Source: JAAYDF01 sp964511155
GTDB taxonomy: Bacteria > Planctomycetota > Phycisphaerae > UBA1845 > PWPN01
DNA length: 52,179 nt
Assembly (NCBI GenBank): GCA_964511155.1
Contig: CAZEEJ010000011.1
Location: 1-52,179, forward strand
Reading direction: 5' to 3'
The notes below the pieces were generated by a model that was not told the DNA's origin, made no database searches, and was given only the letters and a program-made list of their open reading frames with translations. Made by a program: the position numbers and the translations under genes. Positions 36,868 to 46,346 of the stretch are shown piece by piece. Position 1 is the stretch's first letter. Each line of letters starts with the position of its first letter.

Positions 36868-39792
36868 ATGACGTACAGACCAATGAGCGGGATGATCGGG
36901 TTGGGGTGCGTGCTCGCGGTGCTGGCGGGCGGGCTGGTGGGGGCGGATCGGGTGGTTGTGGCCCAACCGGCGCCGGTGGTGCAGGCGCAGGAGGTTGAGG
37001 GTGCGTTGCCGGTGGTGCCACAGGGGGAGGCCCCGGCGGAGCCGGCCTGGCCCAAGTTGCCGGCGCTGGACGAAGTTCCGCCGATGCCCATGCCCGAGCC
37101 CCCACCGCCGGGGGCGGAGTCGCTCGGCGTGGTGGGCACCTTGCTGGTGCATGATGCCCTGACGGGCGAGACCACGGAATTGAGCGAGGCGGAGTCGCTG
37201 CCGTTGCAGGCCCTGATGGGTGGATCGGGCGGCGACGGCTACGCGGGGGCGGACGGCGGCGGCGGGTCCGAGGTGATGCCCGAGTCGTTCGGGACGATGT
37301 CGCGGATCACCAATACGGGCGACAGCCCGTGGCGGATGAACGCCAAGCTGCTGATGCGTTTCCGCACGACGGGGGGCGCGGACGCGTGGTTCGTCTGCTC
37401 GGGCAGCATGGTGGATGCCGAAACCGTGTTGACGGCGGCGCATTGCGTGTACTCGCGCGACGCAAACATCGCCGACTGGGCCCAGGAAATCTACGTGTAT
37501 CCCGGTTGGGATGGAGCCGGGGACATGTGGCCGCCGCCCGATCCGGTGAACGCCTACGGCTGGGCCCGCGGCACCTGGTACGCCGCGGGGACCGGCTACG
37601 TCACCAATGGAGACACGGACGCCGACTGCGGCGTGGTGGAGATCACGCGAGCCGTCGGCATGCTGACCGGCTGGTACGGGTGGACCTACGGCCAGGACTG
37701 CGCCTGGATTCAGAGTCGGACATACAACAATGTCAGCTACCCGTCGGAGAATTGCCCGGACGCCGGGCTGCACAACGGCGTGGACATGTACTACTGGTTC
37801 GGCACGGTCGACGCCTGCCCGAACAACCAGATGCAGCTCAACACGGGCGGCGGGCACTGCTTTGACACCGTGTGGGGGGGCATGAGCGGCAGCGGCATGT
37901 ACTGGATCGACGGCAGCGTCCGCCGCGTTCATGCCGTGTGCTCCACCTCAAACCGCTTTGATCGCGGCTACTACTGCAAGCTGTGGCAGGGATTCGCCGA
38001 CTACATGAGCGGTACGTTCATTCCCGGCAGTCGCGGCACGGCGTTCGACGTGCAGGCTCTGGACTGCAATGCCGAGCCGGCTACCATCGCCGCCGGTTCC
38101 CAGACCACGCTGCTGAATCACCTGGCGGTCAACCCGACGAACAACGACCCGGCCAGCGCCACCTACACCTATCGGGTCTACCTGTCGCCAAACGACGTGA
38201 TCAGTTCGACCGACACGCTACTCAGCACGCAGAACGTCACCTGGGATTTCGCGGTGATGGGTTCGGTGCGGGTCAACATGGTCCAGGTTACCATCCCAGC
38301 CAACACGTCGCCGGGCACCTACTGGCTGGGATTGGAGTACGATGCGGCCACCGACGGCAACACATCCAACAATGCCACCAACGGCTGGGACGCGGTGCGG
38401 ATCACCGTCACCTGTCCAAGCCAGACGGCCCCGACCAGCGTCGCGGCTTCGGACGGTACGTATACGACGGATGTGTGGGTGACGTGGACCGCCGCGACCG
38501 GGGCGGCGACTTACGAGGTCTGGCGGAACACGGTCAACAATTCCGGGACGGCCACGCGCATCGCCCAATCGCTGACCAGTACCTGGTACGCTGACACCTC
38601 GGCCACGCCCGGCGCGGACTACTACTACTGGGTCAAGGCCAAGAACGCCTGCGGCAATACGAGTGGGTTCAGTGCCTATGACATGGGCTGGCGGGCTCTT
38701 TCTCCCCCCACCACGGTGAGCGCCTCCGACGGGCTGTATACCGGCTACGTCCGGGTGGGTTGCACCGTCATGACCGGGGCGACCCACTATCAGTTCTATC
38801 GTGCCACGGTCAATAACCCCGCATCCGCCAGTGCGATCAGCGCCTGGCAGGCCAGCGCATCGTATGATGACACCTCGGCCACGCCGGGCGTCGTTTACTA
38901 CTACTGGGCTAAGGCGGCGACCAGCAGCGGTGGGGCCAGAGCCAGCGGTTTCAGTGGAGCCGACAGCGGCTGGCGGGCGCTGACGGCGCCGGGCTCCGTG
39001 GTTGCTTCGGACGGCACCTATTGGGCGTATGTCCGGATCACCTGGGGCAGCGTGACCGGGGCCAGCCACTACCAGGTGTATCGCAACACGGTGAACAACT
39101 CCGGTACGGCGTCGGCGGTCAGTGGCTGGGTCATGGGGACGGTGTTCAACGACACCACGGCCGTGCAGGGGCAAGTCTACTACTATTGGGTGCAGGCGGC
39201 GGTGGACTCGGCCGGTACGCGGCCCAGCGGCTACGGCGGGCCGGACACCGGCTGGCGCAACTGGGAGCCGCCGTTTGTGATCGCCGCGGTGTCCAGCAAA
39301 CGCCACGGCGGCGTCAACTACGACGTCAACCTCCTTCCGCCGGCGGTCGAAGGACGGGCGAACAGCGCCATGAAGATCGTCGTCACCTTCGACAAGCCCA
39401 TCCAGGCCCTCGGCGGCCTGGACGCCAGCGACGTGAACGTCTCCAGCGGCACGATCACGGGGATGTCGATGGGCACGAACGACCTGTCCGTCACCATCGA
39501 GAGCGTGGCGGACGCGATCGCGGTGGGCATCACGTACCCGGGCATCGCGGAAGCCAGCCATTCCACGGCGGTGGTGACGGACTCGGTGTGCGTGGGCACG
39601 CTGGTGGGAGACGTGACCGGCGATGGCAAGACCAACGTCCTCGATCTGGTCCAGATCCGTAACAATCTGAACCAGGCGGTGACCGCCTCCAACTTCCGGG
39701 CGGATGTGAACGTGGACAATGGCATCAACGTCCTCGACCTGGTCGCGGTGCGCAACAATCTGAACCGCGCCATCGTGGGCTCGTGTCCGTGA
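36868..39792 (+). CDS. Secreted trypsin-like serine protease with three FN3-like repeats and dockerin
   Basis: A 974-residue exported protease. Signal peptide (GLGCVLAVLAGGLVGA), a Pro-rich propeptide-like part to about residue 135, then a glutamyl-endopeptidase/trypsin-like domain: His192 in LTAAHCVY, Asp about 253 in GDTDADCGVV, Ser340 in GGMSGSGMYW. A CARDB-like beta domain follows (about 395-510), then three FN3-like repeats, each opening with a ASDGTY-type turn and containing YRNTVNN-like strands. The C-terminus carries a type I dockerin: two EF-hand-like units, GDVTGDGKTNVLDLVQIRNN and ADVNVDNGINVLDLVAVRNN. AGGAGAG lies before the ATG. It is a paralogue of the next gene. A hairpin terminator follows. 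Confidence 0.9.
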   Translation: MTYRPMSGMIGLGCVLAVLAGGLVGADRVVVAQPAPVVQAQEVEGALPVVPQGEAPAEPAWPKLPALDEVPPMPMPEPPPPGAESLGVVGTLLVHDALTGETTELSEAESLPLQALMGGSGGDGYAGADGGGGSEVMPESFGTMSRITNTGDSPWRMNAKLLMRFRTTGGADAWFVCSGSMVDAETVLTAAHCVYSRDANIADWAQEIYVYPGWDGAGDMWPPPDPVNAYGWARGTWYAAGTGYVTNGDTDADCGVVEITRAVGMLTGWYGWTYGQDCAWIQSRTYNNVSYPSENCPDAGLHNGVDMYYWFGTVDACPNNQMQLNTGGGHCFDTVWGGMSGSGMYWIDGSVRRVHAVCSTSNRFDRGYYCKLWQGFADYMSGTFIPGSRGTAFDVQALDCNAEPATIAAGSQTTLLNHLAVNPTNNDPASATYTYRVYLSPNDVISSTDTLLSTQNVTWDFAVMGSVRVNMVQVTIPANTSPGTYWLGLEYDAATDGNTSNNATNGWDAVRITVTCPSQTAPTSVAASDGTYTTDVWVTWTAATGAATYEVWRNTVNNSGTATRIAQSLTSTWYADTSATPGADYYYWVKAKNACGNTSGFSAYDMGWRALSPPTTVSASDGLYTGYVRVGCTVMTGATHYQFYRATVNNPASASAISAWQASASYDDTSATPGVVYYYWAKAATSSGGARASGFSGADSGWRALTAPGSVVASDGTYWAYVRITWGSVTGASHYQVYRNTVNNSGTASAVSGWVMGTVFNDTTAVQGQVYYYWVQAAVDSAGTRPSGYGGPDTGWRNWEPPFVIAAVSSKRHGGVNYDVNLLPPAVEGRANSAMKIVVTFDKPIQALGGLDASDVNVSSGTITGMSMGTNDLSVTIESVADAIAVGITYPGIAEASHSTAVVTDSVCVGTLVGDVTGDGKTNVLDLVQIRNNLNQAVTASNFRADVNVDNGINVLDLVAVRNNLNRAIVGSCP

Positions 39793-39830
39793 GTTGAGCG
39801 GTCGGGAGCTTTGTGGTTTGGAGCAGTGCG

Positions 39831-39867
39831 GGTGGCGTCGGTCGAGCAGCCGACGCCACCTGTGTTT
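39831..39867 (+). terminator. Hairpin after the first protease gene
   Basis: GGTGGCGTCGG (39831-39841), 8-base loop, CCGACGCCACC (39850-39860), then TGTGTTT: an 11-bp perfect stem with a weak U-tract. Confidence 0.65.
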
Positions 39868-40333
39868 GCGGGCTTGCCACAAGGTCGCTGCGCAACCACG
39901 CGCGTACACATGTTCGGTATTGGCGCGCGCATCGAGAACGAGTCATCGTGCGACGCGGTGCGATGGTGTGCTGCATATCTAATGCCCGGTACTGAGTTTG
40001 GGAACGCAATTTTATTTGCGGACGTTGTCCGGTTGGTGGTCACTGCATATTTCACCGCCTAGACTGCGCTAGTCTCGTTCGTTGCAGCGTGAACAATCGA
40101 CGATTGGAGAGGTATGCCACGTCCTTCAGGAACATCAGCAGAGTAACTTTTTGTCGCGGAAGCCCAAGGACGGGTGCCAACTGATCTGATGTGAAACGAG
40201 CCGTTGATCGGGTGCGTGGCCCGGCCGGTGCGTTTACTGGTCTTCCACAAGTCACTGGGGAGAGGTCGTCAGGCAGCGGTGCGTGAAACCGTCACAGCCG
40301 GGTGCCCCTCCCGAAGTGGAGCGGAGAGATACC
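39868..40333. other. Intergenic leader of the second protease gene
   Basis: Locally AT-richer than its surroundings (about 39900-40200), with an AGACTGCGCTAGTCT palindrome near 40060. No gene is convincing. The terminal part (GTCACTGGGGAGAGGT at 40249, ending GAGAGATACCATGAC) matches the leader of the first protease gene. Confidence 0.5.
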
Positions 40334-42967
40334 ATGACTCCCAAACGACTCCTCGCAGTGTGGGCATGTGCGCTGACCGTATTGGCCGGCGGCATGGTCG
40401 GGTTTGGAAATGCGGCGTACGCGCAGGCGGCGCCCGAGGTCCAGGCGCAGGAAGTGGAGGGGGCGTTGCCTCCGGGACCGGAGGCGGACGCCGGTCCGGA
40501 GCCGGCCTGGCCCAAGCTCCCGCCGCTGGATCAGGTTCCGCCGATGCCCATGCCCGAGCCCCCGGAGATCGGCACCGAATCTTCGGGCCTGTTAAGCACG
40601 GTGTTGGTGCATGATGCCCTGACGGGCGAGACGCTGGAGCTGGGCGAGGAAGAATCCATCTCGCTGCAGGAACTGATGAGCGCGCAAGGCGGCGGCTACG
40701 CGGGGGTGGACGGCGGCCTCGGGACCGAGGTAATGCCCGAAGGATTCGGGTCGATGAGCCAGATCTTCAGCACGGGCACGAGCCCCTGGCGGGTAAACGT
40801 CAAGCTGCTGATGCGCTTTGTGCGGACCAACGGCACGGACGCCTGGTTCGTCTGCTCGGGCAGCATGCAGGACGCGGAGGTTGTCCTGACGGCGGCCCAT
40901 TGTGTGTACAACCGTGATGCGACGATCAACGATTGGGCGGCGGAGATCTTTGTTTTTCCCGGCTGGGACGGGAATGGGAATATTTTCCCGCCGCAGGATC
41001 CCGTGCAGACCTACGGCTGGGCACGAGGGACGTACTATGGAGCGGGGTCCAACTACATCAACAACGGCGATTGGGACGCGGACGTCGGTTTCATCGGGGT
41101 CACGCGGGCGGTAGGCATGTTGACCGGCTGGTTCGGCTGGGCCTGGGGCGGCAGTTGCGCCACGATCCAGGGCCGCACCTACCACAACACCAGCTACCCA
41201 TCCGAGAACTGTCCGCTGGCGGGGCTGCATAACGGCGCGGACATGTACTACTGGTTCGGCTCGGTCGATGCCTGCCCGAACAACCAGATGCAGCTTAACA
41301 CGGGAGGTGGCAACTGCTTCGACACGGTATGGGGGGGCATGAGCGGCAGCGGGATGTACTATATCGACGGCGACAGCCGGTATGTCCACGCGGTCTGCTC
41401 AACCTCGAACCGTACGACCCGAGGTTACTACTGTCGACTGTGGGAAGGCATCGTCGACTTCATGAACAACACCATCATCCCGAACACGCGGGGTGCGGCG
41501 TTTGACTTGCAGGCTTTGAATCTCGTGGCGGTGCCGACGACCATCGCCGCCGGCTCCCAGACCACTACCCTGAACCACTTGGCCACGAACCCGACCAACA
41601 ATAATCCAGCGGCCGCGAACTACACCTACCGGGTTTATCTGTCCACGAACGACATCATCAGCTCGGGCGATACCCTGCTGAGCACGCAGAACATCAACTG
41701 GGATTTCGGAGCCATGACATCGGTCCGGATCAACATGATCCAGGTGACCATCCCGGCGAGCACGGCTCCGGGCACCTACTGGCTGGGTGTGTTGTATGAC
41801 TCGGGCACGGACGGGAACACGTCCAACAACGCGACCAACGGCTGGGACGCGGTTCGCATTACGGTGACCTGCCCGAGCCAGGGCATCCCGACGAACGTGC
41901 AGGCGTCCGACGGCACCTTCACGACGGTGGTGCAGGTGACCTGGACCGCGCCGGCCGGAGCCGCCAATTACAGCATTTACCGGAACACGGTGAATAACTC
42001 CGGCACCGCCAGCCTGATCGCCTCCAACGTGGTTGGCACGGTGTACAACGATAACGGCGCTACGCCGGGCGTAACCTACTACTACTGGGTGCGGGCACGC
42101 AACGCCTGCGGCAACTTCAGCGGCTACAGCGCAACCAACACCGGGTGGCGGGCGCTGCTGGCACCGGGCGGCGTCGCGGCTACGGACGGCACCTTCTGGA
42201 CCCACGTGCGGATTACCTGGGGCAGCGTGACCGGGGCGAGCCATTACCAGGTCTACCGCAACACGGTGAACAACGCGGGTACCTCGTCGGCGGTCAGTGG
42301 CTGGCAGACGGGAACGACGTTCAACGACAACACGGCCGCACACGGGGTCATCTACTTCTACTGGGTGCGGGCGGCGGTGGATGTAGCGGGTACGCGGGCG
42401 AGTGCGTACGGCGGGCCGGACACCGGCTGGCGTGGCTACGAGCCGCCCTTCCTCAACGTGGCGGTCTCCCGCAAGACGCACGGAGCCGGCACCTTCGACA
42501 TCGATCTGCTCGGCCCCAATAATGTCGAAGGCCGGGTGAACGGCCCGACACTGGTGTTGGTGCGGTTTGACAAGCTCATCCAGGGCGTCGGCGGCCTGGA
42601 CCCCACCGACGTGGACGTGTCCAGCGGGACGGTCACCGGGGTGTCCATCGCGGGCACCGTCCTGACGGTGAGCCTGACGGGCGTTAACAACCCCGGCGCG
42701 TTGGCCATGAAGTTCCCCGGCATCGCCGAGGCCAGCCAGCCGACCGCGATCGTGCAGGATATCCTGTGCTTCCGCACGTTGGTTGGGGATGTCAATGGCG
42801 ATGGGAATACGAACGTCCTCGATCTGGTGGTGGTGCGGAACAACCTCAACACGGTTCCGACCGCCGCGACGTTCCGTAGCGACGTGAATACGGACAATAC
42901 CATCAACGTCCTCGACCTGGTTCAGATCCGGAACAATCTGAACAAGACGGCTCCGCCCTGTCTGTAA
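40334..42967 (+). CDS. Secreted trypsin-like serine protease with two FN3-like repeats and dockerin
   Basis: An 877-residue paralogue of the preceding gene: signal peptide ending near NAAYAQA, Pro-rich part, protease domain with His189 in LTAAHCVY, Asp about 250 in GDWDADVGFI and Ser about 337 in GGMSGSGMYY, CARDB-like domain, then only two FN3-like repeats. The middle repeat of the first protease is absent. The dockerin pair reads GDVNGDGNTNVLDLVVVRNN and SDVNTDNTINVLDLVQIRNN. The ATG at 40334 has GGAGA 6 bases upstream. The tandem pair most likely arose by duplication followed by module gain or loss. Dockerins usually dock to cohesins; none is visible in the window, so attachment is unresolved. 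Confidence 0.9.
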   Translation: MTPKRLLAVWACALTVLAGGMVGFGNAAYAQAAPEVQAQEVEGALPPGPEADAGPEPAWPKLPPLDQVPPMPMPEPPEIGTESSGLLSTVLVHDALTGETLELGEEESISLQELMSAQGGGYAGVDGGLGTEVMPEGFGSMSQIFSTGTSPWRVNVKLLMRFVRTNGTDAWFVCSGSMQDAEVVLTAAHCVYNRDATINDWAAEIFVFPGWDGNGNIFPPQDPVQTYGWARGTYYGAGSNYINNGDWDADVGFIGVTRAVGMLTGWFGWAWGGSCATIQGRTYHNTSYPSENCPLAGLHNGADMYYWFGSVDACPNNQMQLNTGGGNCFDTVWGGMSGSGMYYIDGDSRYVHAVCSTSNRTTRGYYCRLWEGIVDFMNNTIIPNTRGAAFDLQALNLVAVPTTIAAGSQTTTLNHLATNPTNNNPAAANYTYRVYLSTNDIISSGDTLLSTQNINWDFGAMTSVRINMIQVTIPASTAPGTYWLGVLYDSGTDGNTSNNATNGWDAVRITVTCPSQGIPTNVQASDGTFTTVVQVTWTAPAGAANYSIYRNTVNNSGTASLIASNVVGTVYNDNGATPGVTYYYWVRARNACGNFSGYSATNTGWRALLAPGGVAATDGTFWTHVRITWGSVTGASHYQVYRNTVNNAGTSSAVSGWQTGTTFNDNTAAHGVIYFYWVRAAVDVAGTRASAYGGPDTGWRGYEPPFLNVAVSRKTHGAGTFDIDLLGPNNVEGRVNGPTLVLVRFDKLIQGVGGLDPTDVDVSSGTVTGVSIAGTVLTVSLTGVNNPGALAMKFPGIAEASQPTAIVQDILCFRTLVGDVNGDGNTNVLDLVVVRNNLNTVPTAATFRSDVNTDNTINVLDLVQIRNNLNKTAPPCL

Positions 42968-42995
42968 GGGAGCCAGATGGTTATTCTTCAGAGAG

Positions 42996-43039
42996 GCCGG
43001 TGGCGGTGGCTCAAACAGGGCCGCCGCCACCGGCTTTTT
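42996..43039 (+). terminator. Rho-independent terminator after the second protease gene
   Basis: GCCGGTGGCGGTGG (42996-43009), 11-base loop, CCGCCGCCACCGGC (43021-43034), then TTTTT. A 14-bp stem with one G-T pair and a true T-tract. The following gene-free stretch 43040-43420 shows nothing else recognisable. Confidence 0.85.
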
Positions 43040-43420
43040 GATGCGCCCTGGTGCTTCATTGGGGCCTTAACCGCAGCGCGTTGGCCTGCGGCGGTTTGCC
43101 GGGTGTGGCGAGAACGCGCGCTCAGTATGCCCGATTGGTGCGGGGCGCGGGTCGGGGCCGGGGAGGGAGGCGGTCGCGCCGCCAGTCTCGCCTCATTCCA
43201 CGCGATTCTGGGGTGGTTGCCGATTGCAGTGTGATTGCATCGCGTGCTGGTCGGCGTCTCCAAGGCTGACTAGGATTTTTGGGATCTGCACCTCAGGGAG
43301 TCGGGGACCGCCCCGCAGTACGTGTTTTTGCGGCAGCGTCTCGTGTCGTACAGGCAATCCTGTTCGAGGCGCAACCTGGGCCGCCGTCCAAACCGAACGA
43401 AGCGAGAAAGGAGCATTCCC

Positions 43421-45157
43421 ATGCATCGACACATGCACGGCATCGCCGTGGTGATGCGGTCCGCGTTCGTCGTGGCAACCGCAACCGGCCTGGTCTCGGC
43501 CGGTGACCCCCTGGGGACGGGGTTCACTTACCAGGGCGAGCTGAGGCAGGACGGCAGCGGTGTGAGCGATGCGTGCGATTGCGCGTTCTCTTTATGGGAT
43601 GACCCGTCCGCGGGCACGCAGGTCGGGCCGACGCTGACCTTCGACGGCCAGGGCGGCAACCCGCCGCCGATCGACGTCGCCAACGGCCTGTTCACCGTCG
43701 AACTGGACTTCGGCGGGACGGCCTTCAACGGCCAGGCCCGCTGGCTGGACATTGCCGTGGCCTGCCCTTCCGGCGGAGTACTGCAACCGCTCAGCCCGCG
43801 CCAGGCGATCACCGCCACGCCCTACGCCCTGCAGACCCGTGGTATTTTTGTGAATGACCTCAACAACGTCGGTATCGGTACAACCACTCCGGACCAGACG
43901 CTGCACGTGCACAAGGGCTCCGCCGGCAGCGCTTCCGGACACACCCACGCGCCGCTGGTCGTCGAAAACAGCACCAGCGCCTATATCAACATTCTATCTC
44001 CCGACGCGAATGAACGCGGCATTCTCTTCGGTGATCCCAGCTTCAACGCGGATGGCGGTGTCATGTACAACAGCAGCGACACGCCCGATGGCCTGCAGTT
44101 CCGCGTCAACGGCAACATCACCAAAATGATTCTCGGCGCCAATGGAAACGTTGGCATCGGCACGATCGCGCCGACGAAGGCACTCGATCTCTTCAGATCG
44201 CTCGGTGAGCCGGAGGTCGGCATCGGCCTGCAGGTCGGCGGATCGTGGAAGGCCGAGATCGCCCAGACGCCGAGCAGCCTCCTGACGTTCCGCAACGGCG
44301 GACAGGACCGCCTGGTGCTCTCGCCCGCCGGCAACGTCGGTATCAACAAGCCCGATCCGCAGTCCAACATCCAGTTGCACGTGGTGCGCGGCCTGACGGT
44401 GGGCACGGTCCCGGCCGACGGCGCGGCCATCTTCGGCGATTCGCTCAACGGCCCGGCCATCGTCGGTTTCAGCAAGACGAGCGGCGCCGCCGCCATCTGG
44501 GGCAGCAACACGTCCAACACCGGCGCGAGCAACGGCGTCCGCGGCACAACGTATACCCCCAGCGGCGCCGCCCTCGATGCCCAGGCCTGGCACGGCAGCG
44601 GCACCAACTATGGCGTGCGGGCCTTCACCATCAGCCCCAACGGATACGCCGCCTACTTCGAAGGCGGACGCAATTACTTTGAAGGCAACGTCGGCATCGG
44701 CACGACGGCGCCCGCTGCAAAGCTCGATGTTGTCGGCAATATCCAGGCTACCGGCAACGTGTGTGCGGCCAATATCGCATGTCCCTCCGATGCGCGGTTC
44801 AAAACGAATGTTCGGCCGCTGAGCGATGCGCTCGACAGGGTGGAGAAGCTCAAGCCGGTCTCGTACGACTGGAGGCACGAGGCGTTCCCCGATCGCCGGT
44901 TCAGCGCGGACCGCCAAGTCGGCCTGATTGCCCAGGAAGTCAAGGACATCCTGCCCGAGATCGTCCACGAGGGCAGCGATGGATACCTGGCGGTTGACTA
45001 CGCCCGCCTCACGCCGCTGCTGGTCGAGGCGGTCAAGGAGATGCACCGCGCGTCCGAGTGCAAAGACGCCGAGATCGCGGCCCTCAATGAACGAGTGGAG
45101 AAACTGGAGGCGATGCTGATTCAGCTCGTCGCTCAGAAGAATGGAGACGAACAATGA
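43421..45157 (+). CDS. Secreted fibre-like protein with S74 intramolecular chaperone
   Basis: About 578 residues. A signal-like N-terminus (IAVVMRSAFVVATATGLVSA) is followed by a beta-rich head (GTGFTYQGELRQDGSG) and repeated NVGIGTTTP-type turns, typical of trimeric tail-fibre-like shafts. The C-terminal 125 residues form the peptidase S74 chaperone of endosialidase: SDARFKTNVRPLSDALDRVE with the self-cleavage Ser, QVGLIAQEVKDILPEIV, and DYARLTPLLVEAVKEM leading to a coiled coil. In known cases the chaperone drives trimer assembly and cleaves itself off. AAGGAG lies 7 bases before the ATG. The stop overlaps the next start (ATGA), so the two genes are translationally coupled. Confidence 0.88.
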   Translation: MHRHMHGIAVVMRSAFVVATATGLVSAGDPLGTGFTYQGELRQDGSGVSDACDCAFSLWDDPSAGTQVGPTLTFDGQGGNPPPIDVANGLFTVELDFGGTAFNGQARWLDIAVACPSGGVLQPLSPRQAITATPYALQTRGIFVNDLNNVGIGTTTPDQTLHVHKGSAGSASGHTHAPLVVENSTSAYINILSPDANERGILFGDPSFNADGGVMYNSSDTPDGLQFRVNGNITKMILGANGNVGIGTIAPTKALDLFRSLGEPEVGIGLQVGGSWKAEIAQTPSSLLTFRNGGQDRLVLSPAGNVGINKPDPQSNIQLHVVRGLTVGTVPADGAAIFGDSLNGPAIVGFSKTSGAAAIWGSNTSNTGASNGVRGTTYTPSGAALDAQAWHGSGTNYGVRAFTISPNGYAAYFEGGRNYFEGNVGIGTTAPAAKLDVVGNIQATGNVCAANIACPSDARFKTNVRPLSDALDRVEKLKPVSYDWRHEAFPDRRFSADRQVGLIAQEVKDILPEIVHEGSDGYLAVDYARLTPLLVEAVKEMHRASECKDAEIAALNERVEKLEAMLIQLVAQKNGDEQ

Positions 45158-45663
45158 AACGCGGCATGACCATCATGGTGGCAGTGGGTTTGCTCGTCGG
45201 AATACGGCCGCTCCTCGCCCAAACCGGCGGCGGGTATGACCTGACGTGGTCCACCATCGACGGCGGCGGCGGGACCAGCACGGGCGGCGGGTACTCGTTG
45301 TCGGGGACGATCGGCCAGCCGGATGCGTCCGCGGCCTCGGCACTGACCGGCGGGGATTTGACCCTGACGGGCGGCTTCTGGGGGACGACGCTGCCGGCGT
45401 GTACGAGTTTCGTGCCCGCCGACTTCGATCAGGACTGCGACGTGGACGGCGACGACTTCGCCGCGTTCGAGGCCTGCCTGACCGGGCCGGAGGTGTTCTA
45501 CGATCCGCAGGCCCTGCCCCCCGGCTGCAACTTCACGCCGGTAGGCAACCTGATCGCGCCGGATCTCGACGGCGACGGGGATACCGATCAGCTCGACTTC
45601 GGCCTGTTCCAGCGCTGCTACAGCGGCCCGAACATCCTGGCCGACCCGGCCTGCGCCAACTGA
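45154..45663 (+). CDS. Small secreted protein with dockerin-like EF-hands
   Basis: 169 residues: signal peptide (MTIMVAVGLLVGIRPLLAQT), a Gly/Ser/Thr-rich beta part (GGYSLSGTIGQPDASAASAL, typical of planctomycete secreted proteins), then acidic EF-hand-like loops (DFDQDCDVDGDDFAAFEACL and DLDGDGDTDQLDFGLFQRCY) with paired cysteines, a variant of the dockerin layout. Begins on the ATGA overlap with the fibre protein gene, so it is probably a partner made in fixed proportion. Cell-surface attachment is a reasonable guess. The unit is not a full type I dockerin. Confidence 0.82.
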   Translation: MKRGMTIMVAVGLLVGIRPLLAQTGGGYDLTWSTIDGGGGTSTGGGYSLSGTIGQPDASAASALTGGDLTLTGGFWGTTLPACTSFVPADFDQDCDVDGDDFAAFEACLTGPEVFYDPQALPPGCNFTPVGNLIAPDLDGDGDTDQLDFGLFQRCYSGPNILADPACAN

Positions 45664-45754
45664 CGGATTCGCCGAGTTCCGCCCATTCCTCCAACAGCGC
45701 TGGGTCATCGGGTGGATGACGGAGGCGGAGGTAGAGGCGGGCCCCGACGGGTCA

Positions 45755-46129
45755 GCATCTCCGTACCGCGACCGGTAACCGTTCACAGGCTTTCGGGGTA
45801 TGTTGGCCGAGAGACGAACCCCAGAACATGAAGAGCACGAAGGAAGAGAAGAGAGAGCGAAGACAACCGAAGGTGCAATGCCTTCTCTCTTCGTGTCCTT
45901 CGTGCTCTTCGTGGTGCAGGGAGGACTGGTGACCATTCACGAATCCAAGGATTCTGCCACTCTGAGCTTGCACCGAAACAGCCACTTGGGTTTTGAACAC
46001 GGAGAAAACGGAGGGAACAGAGAAGAGACCGATCCTCTCTGTTTCCTCAGTTATCTCCGTGTTCAAAGATGACTCCTGGGGGGCCGACCCGTGAACGGTT
46101 GCCGCGACCGTAAGGGAGCGGACCTTGCG
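45755..46129. mobile_element. 327-bp composite foldback element with 9-bp target duplication
   Basis: The element (45775-46101) starts GTAACCGTTCACAGG and ends GTGAACGGTTG, imperfect inverted ends, flanked by CCGCGACCG on both sides (45766-45774 and 46102-46110). Removing the element and one CCGCGACCG copy joins 45755-45774 to 46111-46129 into a 39-bp sequence identical to the reverse complement of 22747-22785, the empty site. Inside are two further foldbacks: TTCGTG/CACGAAG arms at 45828-45850 and 45882-45914, and ACACGGAG arms at 45992-46025 and 46035-46068. There is no coding capacity, so it must have been moved by enzymes encoded elsewhere. Confidence 0.85.
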
Positions 46130-46170
46130 TGAAAACGCCACGCATACGAGGTCCGCTTCCTTACCCTTGA
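46130..46170. repeat. AGGTCCGCTTCCTTAC arm
   Basis: AGGTCCGCTTCCTTACCC (about 46150-46167) is the inverted partner of GTAAGGGAGCGGACCT at 46110-46125, so the repeat that received the 327-bp element itself folds back. The remaining bases to 46346 show nothing. Confidence 0.6.
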
Positions 46171-46346
46171 CCTCACTGCGCGACGTCAAGGGCAGGCGGG
46201 CGCGGTACGAAACCGTCTTGGCAAATCGAACCGGACCCCGGGCTCCCCTTTCCCATCGGGGTGGATGGCGGCGGTTGGGCAGGCGGTTACAATACTGCCA
46301 GCCGGGCGACCGTCGTCCGGCATGGGGGCTTCACGGGGTACCTTCC

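Noticed and set aside
36785..40333. c-di-GMP or other known riboswitch in the protease leaders
   Set aside because: The two leaders resemble each other, but I recognise no conserved core of a known class.
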